Positions 1-9,743 are shown, numbered from the stretch's first letter. The stretch: 64,000 nt of DNA from Gp6-AA40 sp036407095 (GCA_036407095.1 DASWZV010000172.1:62001-126000), one strand, 5' to 3'. Made by a program: numbers and translations. The notes: generated by a model from the sequence alone, not told the origin.

Positions 1-12
1 CCCGAAGAAGCT

Positions 13-2130
13 ATGAAATATCAACTTGCACGCCACCGTGCTTGCAGAATGCACGGCGGGGACCCCGCAATCTGGGTCGTATTCCTCGTGGCCGCAGCGG
101 GCGGCATCCTCGCCGCACAGCAGCAAAGTGCCACGCCGCCAGCCCCGCAGTCTCCTCAGCCGGCGGTCACGTTCCGCGTCGAGGTCAACTATGTGGAGGT
201 CGATGCGACTGTGACCGATGCCCAGGGCCGGGTCGTCTCCGACCTGGCCGCGTCGGACTTCGACGTCTTCGAGGACGGGAAGGCGCAGAAGGTGACCGCC
301 TTCTCCCTCGTGAACATTCCGATCCAGCGCGCCGAGCGCCCGATCTTCGCGTCGTCGCCCATTGAAGCCGACGTGCAGACGAATCAAAACGTCGAAGGGC
401 GCATCTATCTCATCGTCCTCGACGATGTGCACACGGATTTCACGAGGACGCCGCGCGTGAAGGCGACCATGCGCCGGTTCTTCGAGCAGCAGTTCGGTAC
501 CAATGATCTGGCGGCGGTGGTGTACACCGGGCGGACCGAAGCATCGCAGGACTTCACCAACAACACGAAGCTGCTGCTCAACGCCACCGACAAGTTCGTC
601 GGGCGCAAGCTGCGCTCGGCGACGCTGCAGCGGATCGAAACCGCCCGCGTCAATCCCACGAGCGGGAACCTCGAACCGGGTGACGACATCGACCAGATGG
701 ATCGCGCGTTCCGCGCGCGATCGGTGATGAACAACATCCGCAAGATGTCCGAGTTCATGGCCGGCGTGCACGGACGACGGAAGGCGATGCTCCTCATCGG
801 CGAAGGCGTCGACTACGACATCTACGAGGCCACCGGCGTCCTGGGCGCGACTGCGTCCTCGGTCATGCTCGACACGCACGACGCGATCGCCGCGGCCACG
901 CGCGGGAACGTGGCGATCTACGCGATCGATCCCCGCGGCCTCGTCGCCGGCGACGAAGATCTCATCACGCAGAGCAGCACGATCGGCGACGCCGATGGAC
1001 GCGCGATGCAGAACGAGCTCCGTCTGTCGCAGGACAGCCTGCGCGTGCTGGCGTCGAGCACCGGTGGATTTGCCGCGGTCAACCGCAACGACCTCAACGG
1101 CGCCTTCGATCGCATCGTCAACGAGAACAGCTCTTACTATGTCTTCGGGTACTACTCGCCGAACGAGCGGCGCGACGGCCGTTTCCGCAAGATCGAAGTT
1201 CGCGTCAAACGGCCGGGCCTGATGGTGCGCTCCCGCAACGGCTACTACGAAGCACGCGGCGGCCGGCGCCCGGCGCGGCCCTCGGAAAGCAACCCGAACC
1301 CGTCGCTCTCCGGCGCGATCGGCAGTCCGCTGCCGGTGACCGGCATCCCGATGAAAGTGTTCGCCGCGGCGTACAAAGGGCAGGCGCCGAATGCCACGGT
1401 TGCGTTCGCCGTCGAGCTCGATGTCAACGGTCTCGACTTCGTCGAGAAAGACGGCATCTACAACGAGACGATCGAGATCGGCAACACCGCGACCGACTCG
1501 AAGGGCAGGACTTTTCCCGGCGATCGGCAGACGGCGACCCTCACCTTGAAGCCCGATACGCTCGCCCGCGCAAGAAGCCGCGGCTTCAGGATGCTGTCGC
1601 AGGCGAGCCTGCCCCCGGGGCGGTATCAAATGCGAATCGCCGCGTCGGCCAAGTCGGGGAAGGTCGGAAGCGTGCTCTACGACCTCGAGGTTCCCGACTT
1701 TGCCAACGCGCCGTTCACGATGAGCGGCGTGTCGATTACCTCGCGCGCGACCGCCGAAGCGCCGACGATCAAGCCAAAGAACCCACTTGGAGATTACCTG
1801 CCTGGACCGCCGACGGCCACTCGCGAGTTCTCGCAGAACGACGAGATCGCGCTCTTCGCGGAGTTCTATGAGAACAAGCCGGGGGCTCCCGCGCACATGC
1901 TCGACTTCAAGGCCGAACTGCGCGCTGAGGGCGGCGGCACGGTCGTGCGCACGGTGACCGACGAGCGATCGTCGACCGAACTGCAAGGGAGCTCCGGCGG
2001 CTACGGCTTCAGCGCGCGGATTCCACTCGACAGCATCCCGCCTGCCTTGTACGTGCTTCACATCGAAGGGCAGTCCCGTACGAAAGACGTACAGACAGTC
2101 AGTAGAGATATTCAGATCAGGGTCAAATGA
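13..2130 (+). CDS. VWFA-related acidobacterial secreted protein
   Basis: A 705-residue protein with an N-terminal hydrophobic export segment (about residues 20-36, ending AAQQQ). A von Willebrand factor A-like region follows: an early segment with DATVTDAQGRVV and DFDVFEDGK, then a VWA core (LIVLDDVHTDFTR, later RRKAMLLIGEGVDYD). This layout matches the VWFA-related acidobacterial domain family, which is abundant in Acidobacteriota and functionally uncharacterised. The C-terminal 300 residues look like beta-sandwich extracellular modules. The ATG at 13 follows a GAAGAAG-like stretch; an internal ATG at residue 13 is an alternative start. Family assignment is firm; the role (adhesion or cell-surface scaffold) is inference. 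Confidence 0.88.
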   Translation: MKYQLARHRACRMHGGDPAIWVVFLVAAAGGILAAQQQSATPPAPQSPQPAVTFRVEVNYVEVDATVTDAQGRVVSDLAASDFDVFEDGKAQKVTAFSLVNIPIQRAERPIFASSPIEADVQTNQNVEGRIYLIVLDDVHTDFTRTPRVKATMRRFFEQQFGTNDLAAVVYTGRTEASQDFTNNTKLLLNATDKFVGRKLRSATLQRIETARVNPTSGNLEPGDDIDQMDRAFRARSVMNNIRKMSEFMAGVHGRRKAMLLIGEGVDYDIYEATGVLGATASSVMLDTHDAIAAATRGNVAIYAIDPRGLVAGDEDLITQSSTIGDADGRAMQNELRLSQDSLRVLASSTGGFAAVNRNDLNGAFDRIVNENSSYYVFGYYSPNERRDGRFRKIEVRVKRPGLMVRSRNGYYEARGGRRPARPSESNPNPSLSGAIGSPLPVTGIPMKVFAAAYKGQAPNATVAFAVELDVNGLDFVEKDGIYNETIEIGNTATDSKGRTFPGDRQTATLTLKPDTLARARSRGFRMLSQASLPPGRYQMRIAASAKSGKVGSVLYDLEVPDFANAPFTMSGVSITSRATAEAPTIKPKNPLGDYLPGPPTATREFSQNDEIALFAEFYENKPGAPAHMLDFKAELRAEGGGTVVRTVTDERSSTELQGSSGGYGFSARIPLDSIPPALYVLHIEGQSRTKDVQTVSRDIQIRVK

Positions 2131-2217
2131 AACAGAGACGTTCGCAGGCCAGGTCCTGCTCTCGCCGCAGCCTTGGCGGAGGCGGGGAAGACCCGGCCTG
2201 CGAACGTTGCTGAGCGC

Positions 2218-2712
2218 TTACAGCTTCGGCAACAGTGTCGGCTTGATCTTGCCGTTGGCGTGTTCGAACTTGTACTGGTTGCGTCCCGTCTTCATTGCAG
2301 GAACGACCTGCACCTTGAGCGTCACCTCGATGACCTCACCTGGCTGAAGAGGCTTGCGGTAGCGGAACGGCTGCGAGCCGGTAACCGGATTGCCATCCTT
2401 GTCGTACCAGAACTCGTCAATCTTCAAACCGGCGATCGCGCCGCTCGACAGGTTCTTCACCTTCATCGTCGTAATGAGGAACTTGCCGTCGTTCTTCTGC
2501 GCCGGCTTCGTGTAACCGAGTTCAGCTTCGCCACGGACCGGAGCCACCAGCTTGCTCGGTGCGGTCGTGGCGCCTTCGTCGTTCGGCTTTTTCGTCGCGG
2601 CCGTTGGTTTTGCGGCCGCCTGTTTGGCCTGTTTGGCCTGTTCGGCCACGATTCCCGTCGCGAGCAACGCTACGCCGACCAGAGTCAGGAACGTCCGTTT
2701 CTGACCGCTCAT
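2218..2712 (-). CDS. Small secreted protein with FxLYD-like domain
   Basis: A 164-residue protein with a signal peptide (KRTFLTLVGVALLATGIVA) followed by a low-complexity Ala/Lys linker (residues about 25-50). The C-terminal globular part contains LITTMKVKNLSSGAIAGLKI and EVTLKVQVVPAM, a pattern of extracellular beta-sandwich domains that resemble FxLYD modules. It sits convergently with the VWFA gene and alone on its strand. It is probably exported; the function is unknown. Confidence 0.7.
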   Translation of the reverse strand: MSGQKRTFLTLVGVALLATGIVAEQAKQAKQAAAKPTAATKKPNDEGATTAPSKLVAPVRGEAELGYTKPAQKNDGKFLITTMKVKNLSSGAIAGLKIDEFWYDKDGNPVTGSQPFRYRKPLQPGEVIEVTLKVQVVPAMKTGRNQYKFEHANGKIKPTLLPKL

Positions 2713-2778
2713 GATGTGACCCTCCCCAAGAACCGCCGCAATTATACCGATCTAGCCCGTCCGTAATATGAACGCCGC

Positions 2779-3243
2779 CTACATCTCTCCATTCCAGTCT
2801 TCGGGCTCCGGACTGGCCGACCTGAAGATCTCGAGATGCCATTTGCCCCCGCCCCACGGCTCGATGACCTCGGTGGCGACGACATCGACCAGCACCTCGG
2901 CAAACGTGCGCCCTTCAGGGTCGCCTTCGAGGTGGTATGCCGGCTCATCCCATCCGAAGTTCGGATAGAGAATCATCGACAGAAACAGGTCGTAGCCGTC
3001 GTCGACGACGATGATCTGACCGCAGGGGCGCTTGATGGTCGAGTGATAGACCAGGTATTTCTCGGCGCTGTGCGCGCGGATGTAGCGCTTGAGGGCGAAC
3101 TCGCGCGCGACGATCTCCTCGACGGCGATCTTCTTTTCCCAACAGTCGCGGCAGTAGCGCTCTTCGCCGCGGGGTTCGGACACCTCCTTCGACCCGCAGA
3201 GCGCGCATTTCGTCTTGGCCAGGTTGGATTTCCGGGGGGCCAT
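2779..3243 (-). CDS. Zinc-ribbon protein of unknown function
   Basis: A 154-residue cytoplasmic protein that begins MAPRKSNLAKTKCALCG. Two CxxC pairs (CALC and CRDC, near residues 13-40) suggest a treble-clef or zinc-ribbon fold, followed by an alpha/beta region ending in an acidic tail. The start at 3243 is chosen because the extra nine residues from 3270 (SAAKYNGR) add nothing conserved. No transmembrane segment or signal peptide is visible. The function is unknown. Confidence 0.65.
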   Translation of the reverse strand: MAPRKSNLAKTKCALCGSKEVSEPRGEERYCRDCWEKKIAVEEIVAREFALKRYIRAHSAEKYLVYHSTIKRPCGQIIVVDDGYDLFLSMILYPNFGWDEPAYHLEGDPEGRTFAEVLVDVVATEVIEPWGGGKWHLEIFRSASPEPEDWNGEM

Positions 3244-3303
3244 CCGACCATTATATTTCGCGGCTGACACATGCGCCGGGGCTGCTCGTGAGGCGCGGCG
3301 TGC

Positions 3304-4533
3304 TCAGGCGCGGAAGATACCGAGCTGTTCACCGAGTCTGAATCCGGGAAACACGTTCGCGAGGGCCTCCGTGCTGAGCGAGAGATGACGCGTCGCCACC
3401 TCGCCGAACACCTCGCGAAAGTCCGTGGTCACCGCGAGATCGCGCCCCTCGAACCGCTGGCCGGCGCCGAGGCCTGGCCACCTGCCGTAAACCTTGCGTC
3501 CTTTCACCGGACCGCCGATGAGGAGCATTGCATTGCCGTGCCCATGATCGGTCCCGCGATTGCCGTTCTCCGCCACCGCGCGGCCGAACTCTGACATCGT
3601 CAGAATCACGGTCTCCGAGAGACGCTCGCCGAGATCGGTTGCGAGCGCGGCGAGGGCGCGGGAGAAGTCGTCGAGCCGTTGCGCGATCTGACCCTGGGTG
3701 CCGCCTTCGGCGACGTGGTGATCCCAGTTGGTGGCCTCCGTGAACGCAACCTCGAGACCGACGTCAGACTTCGCGATGCGCGCGATCTCCTGAAGCGCCT
3801 GACCAAAGGGGGACCGGGGATATTCGACGCCGGCCGCCGGCTGATAGGGGCCGCTGCTCGCCGCGTGCAGCGTGCGCATCGCTTCGAACGCCGCCTTTGC
3901 GCTTCCGCTCAGGAGCGAGTCGGACGATCCTGCGAACGCGGTTTCGAGCTCGCGCGCCGCGCCCATTCCGCCGCGAACGTCGAACGACTCGATGTTGCCG
4001 ACCGCCAGGGTCGGCGCGTGCCCCTGCAGCGAGCGGGGCATCTGCTTGGCCACAGCCACACCGCGAAGCGGCGACGGGTCGCCGCCGCTGGCCTGCAGAT
4101 ACCGATTCAACCAGCCGTCTCGCGTGCTCTTCACGCCGGGAGTCGCGGTCTCCATGTAGTCCTGCGCGTCGAAGTGCGATCGGGTCTGATCGGGCGACCC
4201 GCAGGCATGCACGATCGCGAGCGAGCTGTTGTCCCAGAGCGGTTTGAGTGCGCCCATGCGAGGATGCAGCGCGAAGAAGCCGTCGAGGTCGATTGCTCCC
4301 TCGGCGGCGTTCGGACGCGGAATCGCGATCGACGGACGCAGCTTGTAGTAGTCGGCTTCGCCATATGGCACGACCATGTTCAGCCCGTCGACGGCGCCAC
4401 GCTGAAAGATCGCGATCAGCAGCTTCTTGCGCGCCGTTGCCGCGTCGGCCGCGCGCGCGAGAAACGACGGCGCAAAGCCCAGCGAGACCATCGCCATCGC
4501 GCCTGACTTGACGAAGACTCTTCGAGCAATCAT
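3304..4533 (-). CDS. DUF1501 domain-containing secreted protein
   Basis: About 409 residues. The N-terminus MIARRVFVKSGAMAMVSLG is a twin-arginine-like or Sec leader (RRVFVKSG, then a hydrophobic run to ARAAD). The body has DUF1501 family features: a GAVDGLNMVVPYGE segment near the start, HPRMGAL, HACGSPDQTRSHFDAQDYME, and a C-terminal TEFGRAV-like motif (MSEFGRAVAENGN, then GTDHGHGNAMLLIGG) as in the alkaline phosphatase-like superfamily. It lies 17 bp downstream of a DUF1800 gene on the same strand. These families are almost always adjacent and probably co-transcribed. The biochemical role is not established. Confidence 0.9.
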   Translation of the reverse strand: MIARRVFVKSGAMAMVSLGFAPSFLARAADAATARKKLLIAIFQRGAVDGLNMVVPYGEADYYKLRPSIAIPRPNAAEGAIDLDGFFALHPRMGALKPLWDNSSLAIVHACGSPDQTRSHFDAQDYMETATPGVKSTRDGWLNRYLQASGGDPSPLRGVAVAKQMPRSLQGHAPTLAVGNIESFDVRGGMGAARELETAFAGSSDSLLSGSAKAAFEAMRTLHAASSGPYQPAAGVEYPRSPFGQALQEIARIAKSDVGLEVAFTEATNWDHHVAEGGTQGQIAQRLDDFSRALAALATDLGERLSETVILTMSEFGRAVAENGNRGTDHGHGNAMLLIGGPVKGRKVYGRWPGLGAGQRFEGRDLAVTTDFREVFGEVATRHLSLSTEALANVFPGFRLGEQLGIFRA

Positions 4534-4550
4534 GAGTCGTGTCCTCGCGG

Positions 4551-5978
4551 CTATCGTTTCTGGAATTCCGGTCCGCCGATCTCGGTGGCTCGCTGGGCTC
4601 CGGCAATCTGTTGTGCGACGTTCATGCGCGTCACCAGAGCGCCGGCCGTGATCCACGTATCGGCGGTGTCGTCGTATCCGGTCGGCGGCTGACACTGGTA
4701 CGGCGCCATGCCCAGCTGCTGCAGCGCGCGCAGCATGGGCCGTGCATCGGTCAGGTCGCGGCCGGTGGCGCGCACCGCGCTGGCAACGAATTCGAGCGGC
4801 GTTTTCATCTTGCCTTCGCGCGCCGCGAAGAATTCTGGCGAGGTGATCACTGCGCGGACGACCTCGCGCAGGTCGCCGTCGGTCTCGCGGAAACGTGCCG
4901 CGACGCGGGCCACGAGCGCCTCCGGGGGATCGTCGCTCACGAACCGGCGCACCAGCTTCGTCGCGATGTGAGTCGCGGTCGACGGATGGGACGCCAGGAT
5001 GTCGAGCACGCGCTCGCCTTCGTCCATGCCGCCCCCGCTCTTGAAGCGGTGGCCCAGCACCATCTTTTCGCTCGTGTCATGAAGCTCGCGCGTGAATCGG
5101 AACTGCGCGTCTCCGAGATCCATGTCCATCGCCGGCGGGGCCTGCGCGAACGGTCGTCTCCGGACACCTGCACGACGGCCCACGGGTTGCGGCCGACCGA
5201 TCGTCCAGCCCGTGAACGCCTTGGCCACGTTGATGACATCGTCCTGCGTGTACCCGCCATCGACGCCGAGTGTGTGCAGTTCGAGGAGCTCGCGTCCGTA
5301 GTTCTCGTTGAGACCGCGCTTTCGCTGCTGTGCGTTTGGAGGCGGGGTGAGCCCGGCGCGGGCCCGCCGCTGCTGTTGTTGCGACGCCAGCCGCTCCGCC
5401 GCGTCGGGATCGGCGCTGAGCCAGTTGTCCAGATAGAACAGCATCGCCGGACTCTTGGCCGTCGCGCCCAGCAGATCGCGGAACTTGCCGAGCACATGCG
5501 GACGGATCGCGTCGCGCTCGTACTCGGGAATGAAGAGACTGGTCCGACCCTTTCCCGCATACACGTTGAAATGGTTGAACCAGAAATCGACGAGCAGTTC
5601 TTCGAGCTGACGCTCGCTGTAGACGGCGCGCATCACCTTCTGCTGCGCGAGCACCTGCACCGCCTCGCGGCCGTAGCGTCGCGCCTCCTGCTGCGAGCCG
5701 ACGGTCTTGGGCTTTACGGGCATCGCCGGCAGCCGCGACGCGAGCGCGGAGTCGTCGATGCGAGACGGCGAGAGCTGCTGATCGATCCACGCGCTCAGCC
5801 CCATACGCTGCACGCGCTCTGCGTCGCCCGGCCGCAGACCGTATGTCAGTCGATTGAGCGCATGCCCGACGGCGTCTCGTCCGGCAGGGAAGTCGATGGC
5901 CGGTACCGCCGGCGCCGTGATGATGACGGCGAGAATGACGAACCCGGTTGCCGTGGTGCGCATCTGTGTTCTCGTCAC
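4551..5978 (-). CDS. DUF1800 domain-containing secreted protein
   Basis: A 475-residue protein with an N-terminal signal (TGFVILAVIITAPAVPAID). The DUF1800 hallmarks are clear: HALNRLTYGLRPGDAERV, a helical region with VDFWFNHFNVYAGKG, then NENYGRELLELHTLGVDGGY and DVINVAKAFTGWTIG, and a closing segment on residual helices. It is the upstream partner of the DUF1501 gene (17-bp gap). An in-frame ATG at 5963 is an equally plausible start. Members are common in Acidobacteriota, Planctomycetota and Verrucomicrobiota, and their function is unknown. Confidence 0.9.
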   Translation of the reverse strand: MTRTQMRTTATGFVILAVIITAPAVPAIDFPAGRDAVGHALNRLTYGLRPGDAERVQRMGLSAWIDQQLSPSRIDDSALASRLPAMPVKPKTVGSQQEARRYGREAVQVLAQQKVMRAVYSERQLEELLVDFWFNHFNVYAGKGRTSLFIPEYERDAIRPHVLGKFRDLLGATAKSPAMLFYLDNWLSADPDAAERLASQQQQRRARAGLTPPPNAQQRKRGLNENYGRELLELHTLGVDGGYTQDDVINVAKAFTGWTIGRPQPVGRRAGVRRRPFAQAPPAMDMDLGDAQFRFTRELHDTSEKMVLGHRFKSGGGMDEGERVLDILASHPSTATHIATKLVRRFVSDDPPEALVARVAARFRETDGDLREVVRAVITSPEFFAAREGKMKTPLEFVASAVRATGRDLTDARPMLRALQQLGMAPYQCQPPTGYDDTADTWITAGALVTRMNVAQQIAGAQRATEIGGPEFQKR

Positions 5979-6018
5979 AGCAGAAACCTCGTGTCGGCTT
6001 AGACGGAGGATACGCCGA

Positions 6019-6115
6019 AAGGGTGGCTTCGCAGCCAGGGCTCAGGGCCTAGGCCCCAGGCCCCAGAAAGAGGCCTCAGCGTAGCACTGAGGCCTGGGCC
6101 CCGAGCCCTGAGGTC
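6019..6115. repeat. Imperfect inverted repeat with strong hairpin
   Basis: This gap lies upstream of the DUF1800 gene and just past the stop of the phosphorylase gene. It holds CAGGGCC/CCAGGCCCC-type units on the left and their complements on the right, enclosing a perfect 8-bp stem (6072-6079 with 6087-6094, GGCCTCAG/CTGAGGCC, 7-nt loop). It could act as a terminator for the phosphorylase transcript, although no U-tract follows. Confidence 0.6.
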
Positions 6116-6120
6116 TATGA

Positions 6121-8253
6121 CTATCTGGTGACAATTTCGCGGCGGACCGCCGGCAGATACATTTCGCGCACGTAGTCCTTGACCATGCGCCGTGCCGCGA
6201 AGCGTGGCAGCACCGTGCGAATCGACGCTTTGACGATCTTCATCCACCGGCGCGGAATGCCCAATTCGTCGCGTTCGTAGAACGTCGGCACGAGTTGCTC
6301 CTCGATGAGCGCATATAACGCCTGGACGTCGGCCCAGTCCTGCGCACCGTGGTCGTTGGGATCGACGCCGCGCCCCTCGATGAGCCATCCGTTGTCGCCG
6401 CTGAACCCTTCGGCCCACCATCCATCACCGATCGACATGTGCGGTGTGCCGTTGATCGCCGCCTTCATGCCGCTCGTGCCGCTGGCCTCGAGCGGCTTCC
6501 TCGGATTGTTGAGCCAGACGTCACAGCCCTGAACCAGATAGTGGGCGACGTGAAGGTCATAGTCGTCTACGAATCCGACGCGGCCACCGAACATGGGATC
6601 GAGCGCGCGCCGATAAATGCGCTGCAGCGCATGCTTGCCCACATCGTCGGCGGGATGGGCCTTGCCGGCGAAGACGATCTGCACCGAGCGTCCGGGGTTG
6701 GTGAGGATCCGCGCCAGGCGCTCGGCATCGGTGAAGATCAGCTCGGCGCGCTTGTAGCCGGTGAAGCGACGGGCGAAGCCGATCGTGAGCGTGTTCTGAT
6801 CGAACATCGTGGCGGCGGCCACGATGCGCGCGGCGCTGACGTGCTCCTGCGACCACCGTGTGCGCGCGCGCTCGCGAACGAAGTTGAAGAGGAACGAGCG
6901 CAGCGACTGGCGGGCCGCCCACAGCTCGTCGTCGGGAATGTCGAACACGCGATCGAGGAAGACCGGATCGTCATGACGTTCGAGCCAGTCCGGCCCGAGG
7001 TGCCGTTCGAAGAGCGCGCCGATCTCCGACGACATCCACGTCGGCACGTGCACGCCGTTGGTGATCGATTTGACCGGCAGCGATTCGAACGGCGTGCCCG
7101 GCCAGATCGACTGCCACATCTGCTTGGTGACCTCGCCGTGCAGATGGCTGACGCCGTTGACGGATCCACTCGTGCGGAGTGCCAGCGCCGTCATGTTGAA
7201 CATCGGGCCGCCGCCGTTGTCGTGATGACCGAGCGCGAAGAAGCGCTCGCGATGCCCGCCCAGATCGCCCCACGCTCCCGCGAGGTGCGTCTCGACGAGA
7301 TGGAACGGAAAGGCATCGTGCCCCGCAGGCACCGGCGTATGCGTCGTGAACACGGTGGTCCGCCGCACTTCCTCGAGCGCGTCGTCGAAGTTCGCGCCTG
7401 CCTCGCACAGATCGCGAATGCGCTGCAGCACCACGAACGCGGCGTGTCCTTCGTTCAAGTGGTAGACCGAGGGGACGCATCCCATCGCCTTCAGCATGCG
7501 GACGCCGCCGATGCCGAGGATGATCTCCTGCTGCACGCGGGTCTCGCGGTCGCCCCCGTAGAGACGCGCCGACAGCTCGCGGTCCCAGGGCGCGTTCTCC
7601 TCGAGATCAGTGTCGAGCAGATACAAGGTGACGCGTCCGAGCTGTACGCGCCACACCGCCACGAGCACGGTACGATTACCCAGCGGCACCGCGGTGATGC
7701 ATGGCTTGCCGTCGCGCGTGATGGCCGGCTCGATCGCGGTGGCGGTCCACGTCAACTTCTCGTACACCTCCTGCTGCCAGCCATCCGCGGTGAGCGTCTG
7801 GTGGAAGTATCCCTGCGGATACATGAACCCGACGCCGATGAGCGGCACCCCGAGATCGCTCGATTCCTTGCAGTGATCGCCGGCCAGCACGCCGAGGCCG
7901 CCGGCGTAGATCGGCAGCGATTGATGCAGCGCGAACTCCGCGGAGAAGTACGCGATCGTCTTGTCGGCGAGCTCGGGGCAGTGGCTCTCGCACCAGGTGT
8001 TCCGCGCGGCGCGGACCGCATCGAGCCGCGCGATCGCGCGATCGTAGAGGGCGAGCCACTCCGGATCGGCAGCGGCACGCGCAAGCGTGTCTGGAGACAG
8101 CACCTGCCGCATGCGCACCGGGTTGTGCGCCGTCAGACGCCACAGCGCGTAATCGAGTCGTCGGAATACCTGTCGGGCCTCGGGATTCCAGCTCCACCAC
8201 AAATCCTGGGCGAGCGCGTCGAGGCGGTTGATGCGATCGGGTAATGGGGTCAA
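6121..8253 (-). CDS. glgP: Alpha-glucan phosphorylase
   Basis: 710 residues, the size of the short bacterial alpha-glucan phosphorylase family. It would release glucose 1-phosphate from glycogen or maltodextrin. The N-terminus carries the LAQDLWWSWNPEARQVFRRL segment typical of the family (DUF3417). The pyridoxal-phosphate lysine lies in the signature EASGTSGMKAAINGTPHMS followed by GDGWWAEG. KAHPADD and the FVDDYDLHVAHYLVQG stretch are also family-like. The start codon is TTG at 8253, with AGGATCC shortly upstream; no ATG suits the conserved N-terminus. The gene stands alone between two repeat-bearing gaps. Confidence 0.93.
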   Translation of the reverse strand: MTPLPDRINRLDALAQDLWWSWNPEARQVFRRLDYALWRLTAHNPVRMRQVLSPDTLARAAADPEWLALYDRAIARLDAVRAARNTWCESHCPELADKTIAYFSAEFALHQSLPIYAGGLGVLAGDHCKESSDLGVPLIGVGFMYPQGYFHQTLTADGWQQEVYEKLTWTATAIEPAITRDGKPCITAVPLGNRTVLVAVWRVQLGRVTLYLLDTDLEENAPWDRELSARLYGGDRETRVQQEIILGIGGVRMLKAMGCVPSVYHLNEGHAAFVVLQRIRDLCEAGANFDDALEEVRRTTVFTTHTPVPAGHDAFPFHLVETHLAGAWGDLGGHRERFFALGHHDNGGGPMFNMTALALRTSGSVNGVSHLHGEVTKQMWQSIWPGTPFESLPVKSITNGVHVPTWMSSEIGALFERHLGPDWLERHDDPVFLDRVFDIPDDELWAARQSLRSFLFNFVRERARTRWSQEHVSAARIVAAATMFDQNTLTIGFARRFTGYKRAELIFTDAERLARILTNPGRSVQIVFAGKAHPADDVGKHALQRIYRRALDPMFGGRVGFVDDYDLHVAHYLVQGCDVWLNNPRKPLEASGTSGMKAAINGTPHMSIGDGWWAEGFSGDNGWLIEGRGVDPNDHGAQDWADVQALYALIEEQLVPTFYERDELGIPRRWMKIVKASIRTVLPRFAARRMVKDYVREMYLPAVRREIVTR

Positions 8254-8263
8254 TGAGGATCCT

Positions 8264-8381
8264 TGAATTCAAAATGCAAAATTCAAAATGCACAATTCAA
8301 GAACGCAAAAGGCAGCTGCGCACAAGGCGACAGCAGGTTTGTCGAAATTTTGCATTTTGCATTTTGCATTTCGCATTCAGA
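8264..8381. repeat. AAATGC-type imperfect inverted repeat
   Basis: The left arm (about 8264-8310) has AAAATGCAAAATTCAAAATG-like units, and the right arm (about 8344-8381) repeats TTTGCATTTTGCATTTTGC. A 30-bp GC-rich centre separates them. The same architecture recurs at 11571-11662 and 21542-21663. TTTTGCAATTCGCAACTTGC follows as a degenerate extension up to 8430. Confidence 0.8.
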
Positions 8382-8442
8382 GTTCCAGTGTAGCTGGTTC
8401 CCTTTTGCAATTCGCAACTTGCACTCTTTTGCGTGCGCGAGG

Positions 8443-9411
8443 TCATTCGCAGGCACGAACCACTTTCGCAAACGTCGAGAGGTCGATGTTGCCTCCCGAC
8501 ACGATGGCGACGATGCGGCCGTGGATGCGACCGCTGAGGGCCGCAGCCACGGCGCATCCGGCGGCGCCCTCGGCGATGACGTGACACCGATCGGCAACGA
8601 GTTTCATCGCGTCCCCAACCTCGGTCAACGAGACAACGATCGACTCGTCGACCAGCGTCGACAGCAGCGGCCACATCGTCGGCAGCACCGACTTGCCGCC
8701 GGCGCCGTCGACGAACGATGCCTGCCACGTGTCGAAGACGCACGCGCGACCCTTCTCGAGAGACATATGAAGGGGAGCGGCCGTCACAGGTTCAGCCGCA
8801 ACGATCTTCACGTGCGGCTTGCGTGCGCGAATCGCCGACCCGACTCCGCTCAACAGGCCACCGCCACCGACCGCACCAACGACGACGTCGAGATCGGGGA
8901 CCTGGTCGAGCAGCTCGAGGCCCAGCGTGGCGTTGCCGGCGATGAAGTCGTCGTCATCGAAGGGGTGCACGAAGCGGCCGCGCATCCGCGGGGAAGCGTG
9001 CGCAGTGACCGTTTGCCAGCATTCGTCGTACGTGGCCGGGACGATGGTCGCGCCCAGTCGCCGGATGGCATCGAGCTTGGCCTGCGGGGCCGTATCGATG
9101 ACCATCACCGAACACGGGGCGCCGATGTGACGCGCGGCGAGCGCCACCCCCTGAGCCGCGTTGCCTGCGCTGACGGTCCAGATGCCTTCGCGGCTTTCCT
9201 CGCGACTGAGCTGTCGAATCGCGTTGCGAGCGCCGCGAATCTTGAACGACCCCACAGGCTGCAGCGTTTCCAGTTTGAGAAAGATCTCGGATCCAGTGAG
9301 CCGATCGGCAAGCGCCTCCGGTAGAGGCAGTCGGATCACTGGCGTGTGAACGACGAGGTCGTAAATGGCTTGGGCGGACGCCTCAATGCGCTCGAGCGGG
9401 ATGGTGCGCAC
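8443..9411 (-). CDS. PLP-dependent threonine/serine dehydratase family
   Basis: About 322 residues of the fold-type II PLP family (threonine dehydratase, serine racemase). Lys of VGSFKIRGARNAIRQL is the expected Schiff-base lysine, followed by SAGNAAQGVALAARHIGAP and the phosphate-binding glycine loop VGAVGGGGLLSGVGSAIRA. The C-terminus lacks an ACT domain, so it would be a catabolic-type or racemase-like enzyme. The start is uncertain: GTG at 9411 (VRTIPLERIEASAQ) matches the family N-terminus, with GTG 9432 as alternative. An ATG only occurs far upstream inside the divergent small gene. Confidence 0.85.
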   Translation of the reverse strand: MRTIPLERIEASAQAIYDLVVHTPVIRLPLPEALADRLTGSEIFLKLETLQPVGSFKIRGARNAIRQLSREESREGIWTVSAGNAAQGVALAARHIGAPCSVMVIDTAPQAKLDAIRRLGATIVPATYDECWQTVTAHASPRMRGRFVHPFDDDDFIAGNATLGLELLDQVPDLDVVVGAVGGGGLLSGVGSAIRARKPHVKIVAAEPVTAAPLHMSLEKGRACVFDTWQASFVDGAGGKSVLPTMWPLLSTLVDESIVVSLTEVGDAMKLVADRCHVIAEGAAGCAVAAALSGRIHGRIVAIVSGGNIDLSTFAKVVRACE

Positions 9412-9531
9412 GCAGACCCCGGATGCTAGCACGCGGCCCTGTTCCCACGACCTATGCGTGCGTCGCGAGCCGTCCCCCGTCGAGCCAACGTAGCTGGAGA
9501 GCGGGTGGATGGAGTAGACTGTGACCCCCGA

Positions 9532-9732
9532 ATGGCGAGAAACGCACGCCCCACGGCCGCGAAGCGCGAACGCGAAAAGGCTCTCATCGAGCGCCGCCAG
9601 CAGAAGGCAGCCCGACGAGTCGATGCAAAGGCGCGGAAGGCGGAGAACAAAGCCGAGGTTGACGGCGATCCCGATATCGCCCACATCAAACCCGGCCCCC
9701 AACCTCCCGCCGACTGGCAGATCGACGAGTAG
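9532..9732 (+). CDS. Small basic conserved-looking protein
   Basis: A 66-residue, highly charged protein (begins MARNARPTAAKREREKALIE, then RRQQKAARRVDAKARKAEN, ends in ADWQIDE). It is rich in Lys, Arg and Ala with predicted long helix, no cysteines, no membrane segment. Such short Lys/Arg/Glu-rich proteins are seen in proteobacterial and acidobacterial genomes, often annotated as hypothetical. It is divergent from the dehydratase gene (120 bp between starts). The function is unknown. Confidence 0.6.
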   Translation: MARNARPTAAKREREKALIERRQQKAARRVDAKARKAENKAEVDGDPDIAHIKPGPQPPADWQIDE

Positions 9733-9743
9733 TTCGTACGGAT

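Noticed and set aside
6349..8244. Long open frame of 631 codons on the strand opposite the phosphorylase gene
   Set aside because: It mirrors a gene with clear family motifs; GC-rich codon use leaves the antisense frame open. It has no family-like sequence.
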